57,638 nucleotides of DNA from Cytophagales bacterium (GTDB lineage: Bacteria > Bacteroidota > Bacteroidia > Cytophagales > 172606-1), in contig JAUJNL010000038.1 in assembly GCA_030448185.1 (NCBI GenBank), forward strand, positions 1 to 57,638. The letters run 5' to 3'. The position numbers were made by a program, and so were the translations under genes. Position 1 is the stretch's first letter, and every line of letters begins with the position of its first letter. This document shows positions 9,233 through 17,792 of the stretch, piece after piece. Below the pieces are notes generated by a model. It was given only the letters and a program-made list of their open reading frames with translations. It made no database searches and was not told the DNA's origin.

Positions 9233-10289
9233 CAACTGCACGCCGATATCTGTCTATTGGATGCCGACGGCAGAAACCATTCACCTGCCCGGCACCCAGT
9301 ATGTTACTACCCGCATTCCCTTGGTAAGCGGAATTACACGGGTGAATGGGGCCGGTGACAGTGGAGATGGATATACTTATTGGACGGTGGCCGTTCGTAC
9401 ATCCAGCCCACCTCCAACTGCACGCCGGTGGATGACGGAATTATGACCATTACTACATCCGTTCGGTGGTACCTGGTCGGCGCCAGCAGATATTACCTAC
9501 GCCGCCGAAAAATTTCGTCCGGAATACAACTGGAAAGTAATGGCTCCCGGTCCGGGTCACGCCATCCAACTCCAGCAAAACAGCCGCCACAAGGGACGTC
9601 TGGTCGTGCCCATTTGGTTATGTGAACCTAATCCCGTTAAACACGGTGATCACCGCCCCTCCTGCGTAGCCACGATTTACAGCGACGACCAGGGCAGGTA
9701 ACCTTGGCAGCGGGGAGCCATTGTAGTCAATAACGCTCCCGAAACGGTCAATCCAAATGAAACGGTAGCCGTGGAACTGGCTGATGGACAGGTTATGCTC
9801 AATATCCGCAACGAAACCCGGAACCATAAACGCTTAATTGCCTATAGCCCCGACGGTGCTACCAACTGGACTAAACCCGTATTTCACGACGAATTTTTCG
9901 ATCCTATCTGTTTTGCCAGTATGATCCGGGCTTCCTGCAAAAGGGCAATTCGGGCCGGAACCGCCTGCTGTTTGTCAATCCGGACAGCCGCCAGGATACA
10001 ACGGTCATTGTCAAGGCCCTGGATTACCGGCAACGAAAACCTGACGGCCCGGATGAGTTACGACGAGGGAAAACCTGGCCTGTAGTCAAAGTACTCGACC
10101 CTGGCAAAGTGGGCTATTCAGACCTGGCCATTGGCAAGGATGGAATGATATACTGCCTCTACGAAGCGAACCGGCAGGTAGGTAATGCCTGGCGTTATCA
10201 GGTAGTCCTGGGAACGATTTAACCTGGAATGGCTCACCGACGGAAAAGACAGCTTTGGGCAAAAGAAAATAGCGGAAAAGAGCTGGTAA
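9233..10289 (+). pseudogene. Exo-alpha-sialidase (GH33), heavily frameshifted
   Basis: This is a neuraminidase that would release terminal sialic acids from glycans. Pieces in all three frames give the GH33 landmarks in order: an RIP motif (TTRIPLV near 9320), a GAGDSGD segment near 9360 (family motif GDSGDIDIL), and at least three Asp boxes. These are the one around YSDDQG (9680), SPDGATNWT (9850) and SYDEGKTWP (10060). Conserved phrases such as RLVVPIWLCEP, VNPNETVAVELADG and GYSDLAIGKDGMIYCLYE confirm the family. Many indels, and about ten residues missing between RIP and GDSGD, break it. The start is not identifiable; the end is TAA at 10287-10289. It lies directly before N-acetylneuraminate lyase, a natural catabolic partner. 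Confidence 0.82.
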
Positions 10290-10356
10290 CCGGATAATAT
10301 AAATGGTCAGTATGGTTAGATGGCTAATAAAAAGTTCAGACAGTTTTCAGAAAAAG

Positions 10357-10500
10357 ATCATTCAGAGAAAAATCATTCAGAGAAAACAATTCAACAATTC
10401 AACAATTCAACAATTCAACAATTCAACAATTCAACAATTCAACAATTCAACAATTCAACAATTCAACAATTCAACAATTCAACAATTCAACAATTCAACA
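10357..10500. repeat. 8-bp tandem repeat (AACAATTC, 14.5 copies) preceded by a 15-bp tandem duplication
   Basis: A 15-bp unit (ATCATTCAGAGAAAA) occurs twice at 10357-10386. It is followed by 14 perfect copies of AACAATTC from 10385 to 10496 and a half copy to 10500. The array ends 58 nt before the lyase start codon. Because 8 is not a multiple of 3, an open frame through it is a periodic artefact (repeating NNSTIQQF). Copy-number change by slippage would alter promoter or leader spacing. Confidence 0.95.
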
Positions 10501-10558
10501 TAGGACAATTCACTATAATCCGCACATCAGCACATAAACTAATTATCACATTAATTTT

Positions 10559-11484
10559 ATGACTCATTTTAACGGCCTGATTGCCGCCCCTTTTACCCCT
10601 TTCCTGGAAGAGGGTTCACCCAATTTATCCGCCGTTGGCCCTTACGTGGAACACCTGATTGCAGACGGCGTCAAAGGCATTTTTGTTTGCGGCAGTAATG
10701 GCGAAGGTCCTAACATGACCATCGAGGAACGGATGCAAGTGGCTGAAGCTTTCGTGCAGGCAGTACAGAAACGCATCAGTGTTTTTGTCCACGTAGGTCA
10801 TTCCAGTATCGCGGAATCCCGTAAGCTGGCCGCTCATGCGCAAGCAATCGGTGCGGATGCCATCTCTTCGGTAGCCGCTTTCTATTTTAAGCCTGCTTCA
10901 GTGGTTACTCTCGCCGATTGCATGGCTGCGATTGCTTCGGCTGCCCCTTTGCTGCCTTTCTATTATTACCACATTCCGCACCTGACTGGAGTGGGAATGG
11001 ACATGGTCGAGTTTTTGCGGCTGGGCGAAGAACGAATCCCTAACTTAGCTGGCATTAAATATACTGCCCCTACCCTGCATGAATACCAAGCCTGTCTGAA
11101 TTACGGGGATGGCAAATTTGATATTCTTTTCGGCACGGATGAAATGCTGCTGCCTGCATTGTCGGTTGGGGCGAAGGGAGCAATTGGCAGTACGTACAAT
11201 TTTGCCGCACCGCTCTACCTGAAAGTGAAGGAGGCTTACCAAGCTGGCAATCGGGAAGTAGCCCGGGAGACGATGGCTTTTCTGGTGGAAATGGTCAGAA
11301 TTATTCTGCAATTCCCGCCCAGAAAGCCGTGATGAAAATGCTTGGCTATGACTTAGGCCCCAGCCGCTTGCCCCTGACAAACCTGACTGTGGGCCAATAC
11401 GAGAAATTGCAAACCAATCTGACGGCTATCGGCTTCTGGGAACAATCAAAAGCGGCGTCCAGACAAGCTACCAGCGTTTTGTAG
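10559..11484 (+). CDS. nanA: N-acetylneuraminate lyase (DapA superfamily), one frameshift near the 3' end
   Basis: This is a cytosolic class I aldolase that splits N-acetylneuraminate into N-acetylmannosamine and pyruvate. From ATG 10559 the (beta/alpha)8 barrel shows GSNGEG (residues 45-50, carboxylate-binding loop), YYYHIPHLTG with the catalytic Tyr137, and AGIKYT with the Schiff-base Lys167. The YYYHIP-LTG motif is typical of the eukaryote-like sialic acid lyases found in Bacteroidota, and argues against dihydrodipicolinate synthase. A single-base shift near 11300 ends the frame early. In the next frame the gene continues as PAQKAVMKMLGYDLGPSRLP and stops at 11484, giving the usual ~308 aa. 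It lies downstream of a sialidase and a long tandem repeat, and the predicted substrate fits that context. Confidence 0.88.
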
Positions 11485-11934
11485 TAAGAGGAATTATTAA
11501 ACTTTTAATGGATACCCTTCATAATTGAGTTAAAGGCAAGTGGCAAGTTTTAGAAATATTTACCGGTAGCGTCACTGCAACACTTCAATCTTCTTACGGA
11601 GAACGTTTCTTATGTCCATTGACTCCAAGCATAACGAGGCACAACTGGTACTATAGACCTATGAAAACGCTACGTTTATTCTTTACTTTATTAGCCATGC
11701 GACGGGCAAGTGGCCGGGGAAGCCGTCCGTTTTTTTCTGATACCTATTGACTCTTAAGTCTTCAACTAATACCCAATATCCAGTACCTGATACGCATCTG
11801 CCATTCAGAATTTACTCTTCCCCAAAGCACTTGCCTTACATCTCCCGTCTAAAATCTTTTGTCTCTCCTTAATCATTGCCAACCTGCCGAAATCTTTGCA
11901 CCTTAGCATACCAGCTTACTTCCCCCATAACCCC
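11485..11934. other. Intergenic region, no supported gene
   Basis: I see no gene, RNA or strong hairpin. It presumably carries the promoter for the dehydrogenase at 11935. Confidence 0.4.
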
Positions 11935-12873
11935 ATGAATATTTACATTGCCTTTCCGCTTACCCAATCCGAACAGAACATCCTCACCGGAGCCCTGCAA
12001 CCGGATGACCAGTGTTTCTGGGCGCAGACCCTGACCCAAGATGAGCGGTTCGATGCTTTTGCAAAGGCTGACGTGATATTTGGCAATGTATCGGCCAGCT
12101 GGCTGGAGCAAAACAACAATCTGAAATGGGTGCAACTGTACTCGGCTGGTTTCGATCAGTATCTGCCGCTGGATTGGGATAACAAACTGGCCCGTCTCAC
12201 CGTCACCAATCTAAGGGGATTCTTCGGAGAACCGGTTGCCGAAACCGCAGTTGCGGGAATTATGGCCCTATACCGGAAAATGGACGAATTGGCCCGGTTG
12301 CAGGTACAGCGCAAATGGGTAGGGTCCGCGCTGCGGCCCGATATGCACCTGCTCCACCGTAAAAATGCGATCATTCTGGGAGCCGGAGCTATCGGTGACA
12401 CCATTCGTAAAATTCTTGAAGCCTTTTCTTGTTCGATACAGACAGTTAGCCGGCGTACCAAACCTACCCTGGAAGATTTAAACGACTTGCTGCCCGATGC
12501 TGATATTGTGATTGCGACCCTGCCTGACACTCCGGAAACCAAGCACGTATTTAACCAACAGCGATTTGGCCGGATGAAAGAAACGGCCGTGCTGGTAAAC
12601 GTTGGCCGGGGCTCTGCCGTAGACGAAGCTGCCCTCCTGGAAGCCCTGCAACAATCGCGGCTGGGCGGGGCGGTGTTGGACGTAACCGAACAAGAACCAC
12701 TTCCCGAAAATCATCCCCTCTGGACCTGCCCCAATGTAATCCTGACCCAGCATACCGGCGGTGGCTACGACGCGGAGAACGCCGACAAAGTGCGGGTTTT
12801 CATTGCTAACCTCCAACGATTCCGCCAGGGAGAGCCGTTGCAAAACATAGTAGATTTTAAGCGAGGCTATTGA
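11935..12873 (+). CDS. D-2-hydroxyacid dehydrogenase (NAD-binding)
   Basis: This is an NAD(P)-dependent enzyme that interconverts 2-keto acids and D-2-hydroxy acids. I prefer ATG 11935 (MNIYIAFPLT) over the in-frame upstream codon because the extra residues do not fit the fold. The Rossmann motif GAGAIG lies at residues 149-154. The family's catalytic triad is Arg225 in NVGRGSAVDE, Glu254 in TEQEPLPENHPLW and His273 in QHTGG. At 312 aa it matches the GhrA-like branch. The frame is intact, unlike its neighbour. It follows the lyase by 450 nt and ends in its own terminator, so it is probably transcribed alone. Its link to sialic acid or pyruvate metabolism is only positional. Confidence 0.9.
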   Translation: MNIYIAFPLTQSEQNILTGALQPDDQCFWAQTLTQDERFDAFAKADVIFGNVSASWLEQNNNLKWVQLYSAGFDQYLPLDWDNKLARLTVTNLRGFFGEPVAETAVAGIMALYRKMDELARLQVQRKWVGSALRPDMHLLHRKNAIILGAGAIGDTIRKILEAFSCSIQTVSRRTKPTLEDLNDLLPDADIVIATLPDTPETKHVFNQQRFGRMKETAVLVNVGRGSAVDEAALLEALQQSRLGGAVLDVTEQEPLPENHPLWTCPNVILTQHTGGGYDAENADKVRVFIANLQRFRQGEPLQNIVDFKRGY

Positions 12874-12905
12874 GCTGATGCTCGATTTTGGATGTTCGAT
12901 TGTAG

Positions 12906-12930
12906 AGACGTGATACATCACGTCTTTTTT
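12906..12930 (+). terminator. Rho-independent terminator of the dehydrogenase gene
   Basis: Palindromic AGACGTGAT / ATCACGTCT followed directly by six T, 33 nt after the stop codon. Confidence 0.8.
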
Positions 12931-13407
12931 ATTGATGCCTATTTCATTGGGATGTAACGTGCAAAAGTTACCCATACTCCTAAATACAGAGCTTCAGTTT
13001 CTGAGTTATTTTTCTTTTAGTCCCGTTAAAATCAAATTTAAACTTTTAAAAGTTCTATATTTAGAGATTGATTCCCTAGGACATGTCTGCTCCCGATCCT
13101 GCTTATGATGATGCATCACTGGTCACCAGGATTCCTTCCGCGAATGACAAAAATGAATGGTATTTCCCTGGGATTTTTCTAATCCAGAGGGATAAAAATG
13201 CAATTTTCCTCATTTGAGCTAAGAAAAGGCATCCTTCCTAATAATAGTAAGTCAAAATTTGTTCATTGCCTTGATTACAATACCAGAATATACCCATCTT
13301 ACTTATGCAGCAATTGTTCCAGGAAAAAGAATAAATAGATGCGGACAGTCATTTGACTGCTCTAACTTCGCAAATCTAATCAACACCTAACCCAAATTTC
13401 AGTTTAT
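12931..13407. other. Intergenic region, no supported gene
   Basis: This is an AT-rich leader upstream of the GH5-like gene. I find no gene or clear operator. Several short direct repeats are within chance expectation. Confidence 0.4.
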
Positions 13408-14556
13408 ATGATGAGAACCATTTTGAAGGCAGCATTGGTGCTGCTTCTGTGTGTACAGGCAACCTTTGCCCAGCAAGCCGCTCAAGGAGTCTGGACGACT
13501 GATAAGGCTAACAACTGGTACAAAACCCAGCCTTGGCTGGTGGGCAGCAATTACCTGCCTCAGAGTGCTATCAACCAGCTGGAAATGTGGCAGGCCGATA
13601 CGTTCGACCCGAAAATGATTGATAAGGAAATGGGCTGGGCCGAAAGCTTAGGTTTCAATACGATGCGAGTATTTCTGCACGACAAATTGTGGGAGCAGGA
13701 TGCCGAAGGCTTTAAAAAGCGCATCAATCAATTCCTCGATATCTGCGCCAAACACAAAATCAAGCCGCTGATTGTACTGTTTGATTCCTGCTGGGACCCA
13801 TTCCCGAAATTAGGCAAGCAGCGTGACCCCAAACCGGGTGTGCACAACTCCGGCTGGGTGCAAAATCCCGGCGCCGATATCCTGCAGGACCCCAGCCAGT
13901 ATCCCAAACTGGAAAATTATGTCAAGGGCGTAGTAACTGCTTTCAAAAACGACCAGCGTATTCTGGGCTGGGACGTGTGGAATGAGCCTGACAATACCAA
14001 TGCCTCCAGCTACGGCAGCCAGGAACCAAAAAATAAGGTGGAACTGGTGCTTAATCTGCTGCCGCAGGTATTTACCTGGGCCCGTTCGGCCAGTCCTTCC
14101 CAGCCGCTTACTTCCGGCATCTGGATTGGTAAATGGGCTAGCCCCGACAGCCTCCGCCCGATTGAAAAGGTACAGATTGAAAACTCCGACGTAATTTCTT
14201 TCCACAATTACGATGGTCCCGAAAAACTGGAGAAACGCATTAAATGGTTGCAACAATACAACCGTCCGATGCTGTGTACTGAATACATGGCCCGCGGCAA
14301 CAAGAGCACTTTCCAGAGTTCGATGCCGGTGCTAAAGAAATACAAGGTAGCCGCCATGAACTGGGGCTTTGTAGCCGGTAAATCCAATACCAATTATCCC
14401 TGGGATTCCTGGAAAAAAGCCTACACGGGTGAGCCTCCCATTTGGTTCCACGACATTTTCCGGCCGAACGGCCAGCCTTACAAGCCGGAAGAAGTTACCT
14501 ACATCCGTCAGATGACCAAAGACCAGGCCTCCATTCAGAAGAAAGCCAAGTCTTGA
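13408..14556 (+). CDS. Secreted GH5-like glycoside hydrolase (cellulase/mannanase clan)
   Basis: This is a TIM-barrel retaining glycosidase exported by a signal peptide (residues 1-22, LVLLLCVQATFAQ). The early phrase GSNYLPQSAINQLEMW and the MRVFLHDKLW strand are typical of clan A enzymes often annotated as cellulase or 1,4-beta-xylanase. The acid/base Glu193 lies in WDVWNEPDN and the likely nucleophile Glu292 in CTEYMARG. FHNYDGPE at about residues 265-272 supplies the usual His-Asn-Tyr strand. At 382 aa the frame is intact. There is no carbohydrate-binding module, lipobox or T9SS domain, so it is expected in the periplasm. Its terminator follows at 14617. The substrate cannot be set from sequence; plant or fungal beta-glycans are plausible. 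Confidence 0.85.
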   Translation: MMRTILKAALVLLLCVQATFAQQAAQGVWTTDKANNWYKTQPWLVGSNYLPQSAINQLEMWQADTFDPKMIDKEMGWAESLGFNTMRVFLHDKLWEQDAEGFKKRINQFLDICAKHKIKPLIVLFDSCWDPFPKLGKQRDPKPGVHNSGWVQNPGADILQDPSQYPKLENYVKGVVTAFKNDQRILGWDVWNEPDNTNASSYGSQEPKNKVELVLNLLPQVFTWARSASPSQPLTSGIWIGKWASPDSLRPIEKVQIENSDVISFHNYDGPEKLEKRIKWLQQYNRPMLCTEYMARGNKSTFQSSMPVLKKYKVAAMNWGFVAGKSNTNYPWDSWKKAYTGEPPIWFHDIFRPNGQPYKPEEVTYIRQMTKDQASIQKKAKS

Positions 14557-14616
14557 TTTGGTTTCGGGTTGTTCGTTTACAGTTGATGGTTTTTAATTAC
14601 CGGTTAAAAATGAAGC

Positions 14617-14643
14617 AGGCTGGGTTTATCCCAGCCTTTTTGT
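14617..14643 (+). terminator. Rho-independent terminator of the GH5-like gene
   Basis: AGGCTGGG-TTTAT-CCCAGCCT hairpin followed by TTTTTG. Confidence 0.85.
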
Positions 14644-14645
14644 TT

Positions 14646-15916
14646 GTGTGTCATTACTAATATCGAACAACGAATAACCCACCTCGCTTTAAAATAACAG
14701 GTTAAACGCATATAAAAATAGAGGTAGGTAAGCGAAAGAGGAAAAGAATACCCATTTTGAAAGATGAATTGGGAAACATTCTTTGGCAGCGTGCCAGACT
14801 TTCGCAAGAACCGCCGCAAGAAACAAACATCAACCAAATTTAAATGCGTTTAACCTGTTTCAGAATGAAATCAATAAGACTAAAAATAATAATTTCCACG
14901 GTAATGCTAAAAAAGTTCCTGCTGCCTCTTGCTTCCCGTGCAGTAGGAATCAAGCATGACGCCCCTCCAGTCATAAAGCACTACCGAATACCCCGTGTCC
15001 CTAGCCAGTTTGCAGGAAAATAAAAAGACCACGCTGGGCAAAAGGGAAATAGTGGAAATGGAATCCTTCTGCTAACTCCCCGGTGGCAGTAGCCGTGGCA
15101 AGGTAATACTGGCTACCCTTCGAAATAAAAAGAGCCGAAAGGAAAGTAAAAGTGCCTCAACAACTACTTTTTTCAACTTCATAAGAAATAACAACTAAGG
15201 TTACCAAAAGAGGGTACGCCGGACTGGTCAGAACGGATTGTAAGAGTAACGGCACAAATAGTAGATCTGCATGAAAGGGCGGGGAGTCAGTTGGACTTAT
15301 AGAGGTCTTACGAAAATTAATCCAATAGTTTTTCCCCATGAGTTGGAATTGATACGGAATTTTCAAGCTCCGTATCTCTCCGCGCAGTCGCAAACCAACC
15401 GAGAGGCCACCTAACCAAAGGCTTCTCCTGAGGTAGATTGACGGTTTTTAAAACAAATCGTTACTATGGAAGATTTATCTTAATTGGTTTAGCTTCTAAT
15501 GCCTCTCAAGCAGAATCCGAAGATGTTTGGTTGCACCGCAAAATGTCAGGCCGCCGGTTTTTCGGACGGAGCGTTAATCAAATACTAGATCGAAACCTGA
15601 TATAAAAGAGGGAAAAGGAAGAATTTCATTAGATTGATCTTGTACGCAAGGAGGGCGGCCAACTACCGAAAAGAAGCGTTGAATTTAAAAAAGACGGTCT
15701 GCTATATTGTCTATGCCATAGGAAATGCCGGAAGCGTAAGTACCTTTGGCTATAGTATAATCTGTTGACAGACCAGCCCAATTAGCACTCAGATTTAGTA
15801 GCAGTCAGCTTTGTTCGAACTTAAGGAGACAATTGACGTATCTTGATAAGAAGACTTCCTGCAGGATAAAATTCTACTAATAATTATATTAATTAACAAT
15901 TGCAAAAGCGATACTC
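14646..15916. other. Long stretch without an identifiable gene
   Basis: No gene is supported in 1.27 kb. A short frame at 14764-14853 begins MNWETFFGSVPDFRKNRRKK, which resembles the first residues of ISAs1-like transposases, and a 52-codon frame starts at 14865. Neither can be carried further. The region may be degraded mobile DNA or a set of noisy reads. The last ~100 nt, AT-rich, probably hold the NDH-2 promoter. Confidence 0.4.
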
Positions 15917-17260
15917 ATGCTTCAAATTGACAAGCTTTCTTTAAATATACCCCCCACCACAAAAGCACGCGTAGTCGTAATTGGTGGAGGTTTTGGTGGC
16001 GTAAACCTGGTGAAAAAATTATCCGGAAAGCAATTTCAGGTAGTCCTCTTCGATAGGCAAAATTATCATGGCTTCTGGCCCCTGTTATACCAAGTGGCTA
16101 CGGCTGCTTTAGAGCCCGATTCCATTGCTGAGCCGCTGCGGAAGATGTTTGACGAAGATTTTGAAGATTTCCACTTCCGGTTAGTCCGTGTAACGGGAGT
16201 GGATCCTATCACCAGAACCGTCACTACTCTAATCGGCGAACTTACCTACGATTACCTGGTCATTGCTACGGGTACCAAGTCTAATTATTTTGGCAATGAG
16301 CAGATCAAAAACTTTTCTTTTCCCCTCAAGCAGATACCGCATGCCCTTGATCTACGCAGCCAGCTACTGCAAGCATTTGAGCAGGCCAATATGACCAAAG
16401 ACGAAATGGTTAAGCAAAGTCTGCTCAACATTGTGATTGCTGGCGCTGGTCCCACTGGGGTAGAACTAGCAGGATCACTGGCGGAAATGCGCAAGCACGT
16501 ATTGCCGGGTGACTATCCTGGTATGGACTTCAGCAAGATGAACATCTATCTGGTGGAGGGCCTGGACCGGGTACTACCGCCGATGTCACCTCAGTCCAGC
16601 GCAAAAACACACCGTTACCTGGAGAAAATGGGCATCATTATAAAGCTTAACACACTGGTAGAATCATACGACGGTCAGGTGGTTACGTTTAAGGGCGGAG
16701 AGCAAATTCATACGCAAACACTGATCTGGGCAGCTGGTGTTACGGGAGCACTCATTGACGGCTTACCCGCTGAATCTGTAGAACGGGGGAAAATCCTGGT
16801 AAATGAGTTTAACCAAGTCAAAGGCTGCAGCAATATTTTTGCTATCGGTGATATTGCCCTCATGAAGTTGGAGCAATATCCAAAAGGTCATCCAGCCGTA
16901 GCCCAGCCCGCCATTCAGCAGGGCCAGCACCTGGCCAAAAACCTGCAAAGAGTACTGCGTAATGAGCCCATGCAGCCATTCAAGTATTTTGATAAGGGTT
17001 CACTTGCCATCATCGGCCGCAACCGGGCCGTAGCCGATTTGCCGGGGAAGATTCACCTGAGCGGTTTTTTGGCCTGGGTAACCTGGCTATTTGTACATAT
17101 CTATTATCTGATTGGTTTCCGTAATAAACTAGTGGTACTCACCAACTGGGTTTACCGCTTCTTTACCTATGAAAGAGGCAATCGTTTAATCATAAGGCCT
17201 TTCGTGCGAAAAGACGACAAGGTCGGACAGGAATTTGTCAGTCGCTATCGGCAAGATTGA
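15917..17260 (+). CDS. ndh: Type II NADH:quinone oxidoreductase (NDH-2-like)
   Basis: This is a single-subunit membrane-surface flavoenzyme that passes electrons from NADH to quinone without pumping protons. From ATG 15917 the FAD-binding Rossmann motif VVVIGGGFGGVNLVKKL appears at about residues 20-36. The NADH-binding motif IVIAGAGPTGVELAGSLAEM lies near residues 174-193. AIGDIA (about 315-320) is the second FAD motif. The C-terminal segment (LAWVTWLFVHIYYLIGFRNK and onward) is the amphipathic or hydrophobic membrane anchor typical of NDH-2. At 447 aa the frame is intact. In this phylum many genomes carry several such genes. No operon partner is near. Confidence 0.92.
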   Translation: MLQIDKLSLNIPPTTKARVVVIGGGFGGVNLVKKLSGKQFQVVLFDRQNYHGFWPLLYQVATAALEPDSIAEPLRKMFDEDFEDFHFRLVRVTGVDPITRTVTTLIGELTYDYLVIATGTKSNYFGNEQIKNFSFPLKQIPHALDLRSQLLQAFEQANMTKDEMVKQSLLNIVIAGAGPTGVELAGSLAEMRKHVLPGDYPGMDFSKMNIYLVEGLDRVLPPMSPQSSAKTHRYLEKMGIIIKLNTLVESYDGQVVTFKGGEQIHTQTLIWAAGVTGALIDGLPAESVERGKILVNEFNQVKGCSNIFAIGDIALMKLEQYPKGHPAVAQPAIQQGQHLAKNLQRVLRNEPMQPFKYFDKGSLAIIGRNRAVADLPGKIHLSGFLAWVTWLFVHIYYLIGFRNKLVVLTNWVYRFFTYERGNRLIIRPFVRKDDKVGQEFVSRYRQD

Positions 17261-17792
17261 CCCAAGAAGAGAGTTGTTTGCAACTGTGCTTTTGCAGCTC
17301 CCTCCCCTAACAGCCCTTATGCTAGGGGAGGGGGGCATTGTCTACATTTTCTGGACGTACCAGAATAAGTTGAGAAAGTCTCCCTATGTTTCTGTCAATA
17401 GGGAAGTAGAGTACCTACCGTAATGAAAGACGTCCCAATAAAGACGTCCCAATAAAGAAAAGGTGGTTTAACGCTGGCCCTCTTTCTTTGCCCGGCTGGA
17501 ACCATCATAGAAAGAAAAGGATCGTAATCCTCTCCTCCACAAGCAGAATCCTTAACAAAAAAGTAATCAGTAACCCGCTGTAATCTGCAAACCCCTGGGT
17601 AGTATAGCAGGTGTGTTAGCGTACATTCGTCCTTGCGTTCTGCCTGGGTTATTACCCCTACGTCTTCGCTAAGCTCTGTTACCGCTTTAAAGCGTGTTAA
17701 AGAAATGACAATGGCAGCTGCTACCACCTCCAAATCGTTGTTTAACCTTCACTGTCTCCTTTCCTAACCCCTAATAAACCCTTTGACGTTAT
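17261..17792. other. Intergenic region with a 10-bp hairpin and a short direct repeat
   Basis: A perfect stem CCCTCCCCTA (17300-17309) / TAGGGGAGGG (17323-17332) could end the NDH-2 transcript although it lacks a T run. A 14-bp unit ending CCCAATAAA is directly duplicated near 17429-17456. A minus-strand open frame at 17395-17733 (112 codons) has no recognisable domain and poor codon character; I consider it doubtful. Confidence 0.4.

Noticed and set aside
10385..10500. CRISPR array
   Set aside because: The units are 8 bp and contiguous with no spacers, and no cas genes are nearby.
10303..10562. Open frames through the AACAATTC array encoding a repeated Asn/Gln/Phe peptide
   Set aside because: An 8-bp unit without stop codons is open in all frames by construction. 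There is no start context or homology, so it is a non-coding repeat, not a gene.
10559..11484. Dihydrodipicolinate synthase (dapA)
   Set aside because: The YYYHIP-LTG motif and the neighbouring sialidase favour N-acetylneuraminate lyase.
14764..14853. Transposase start (MNWETFFGSVPDFRKNRR)
   Set aside because: It resembles the first residues of ISAs1-like transposases, but only about 25 residues and nothing further. This is too little to annotate as an element.
17395..17733. Minus-strand open frame of 112 codons
   Set aside because: It shows no domain, signal or conserved pattern, and lies between two well-supported plus-strand genes. It is kept only as a remark in the intergenic entry.
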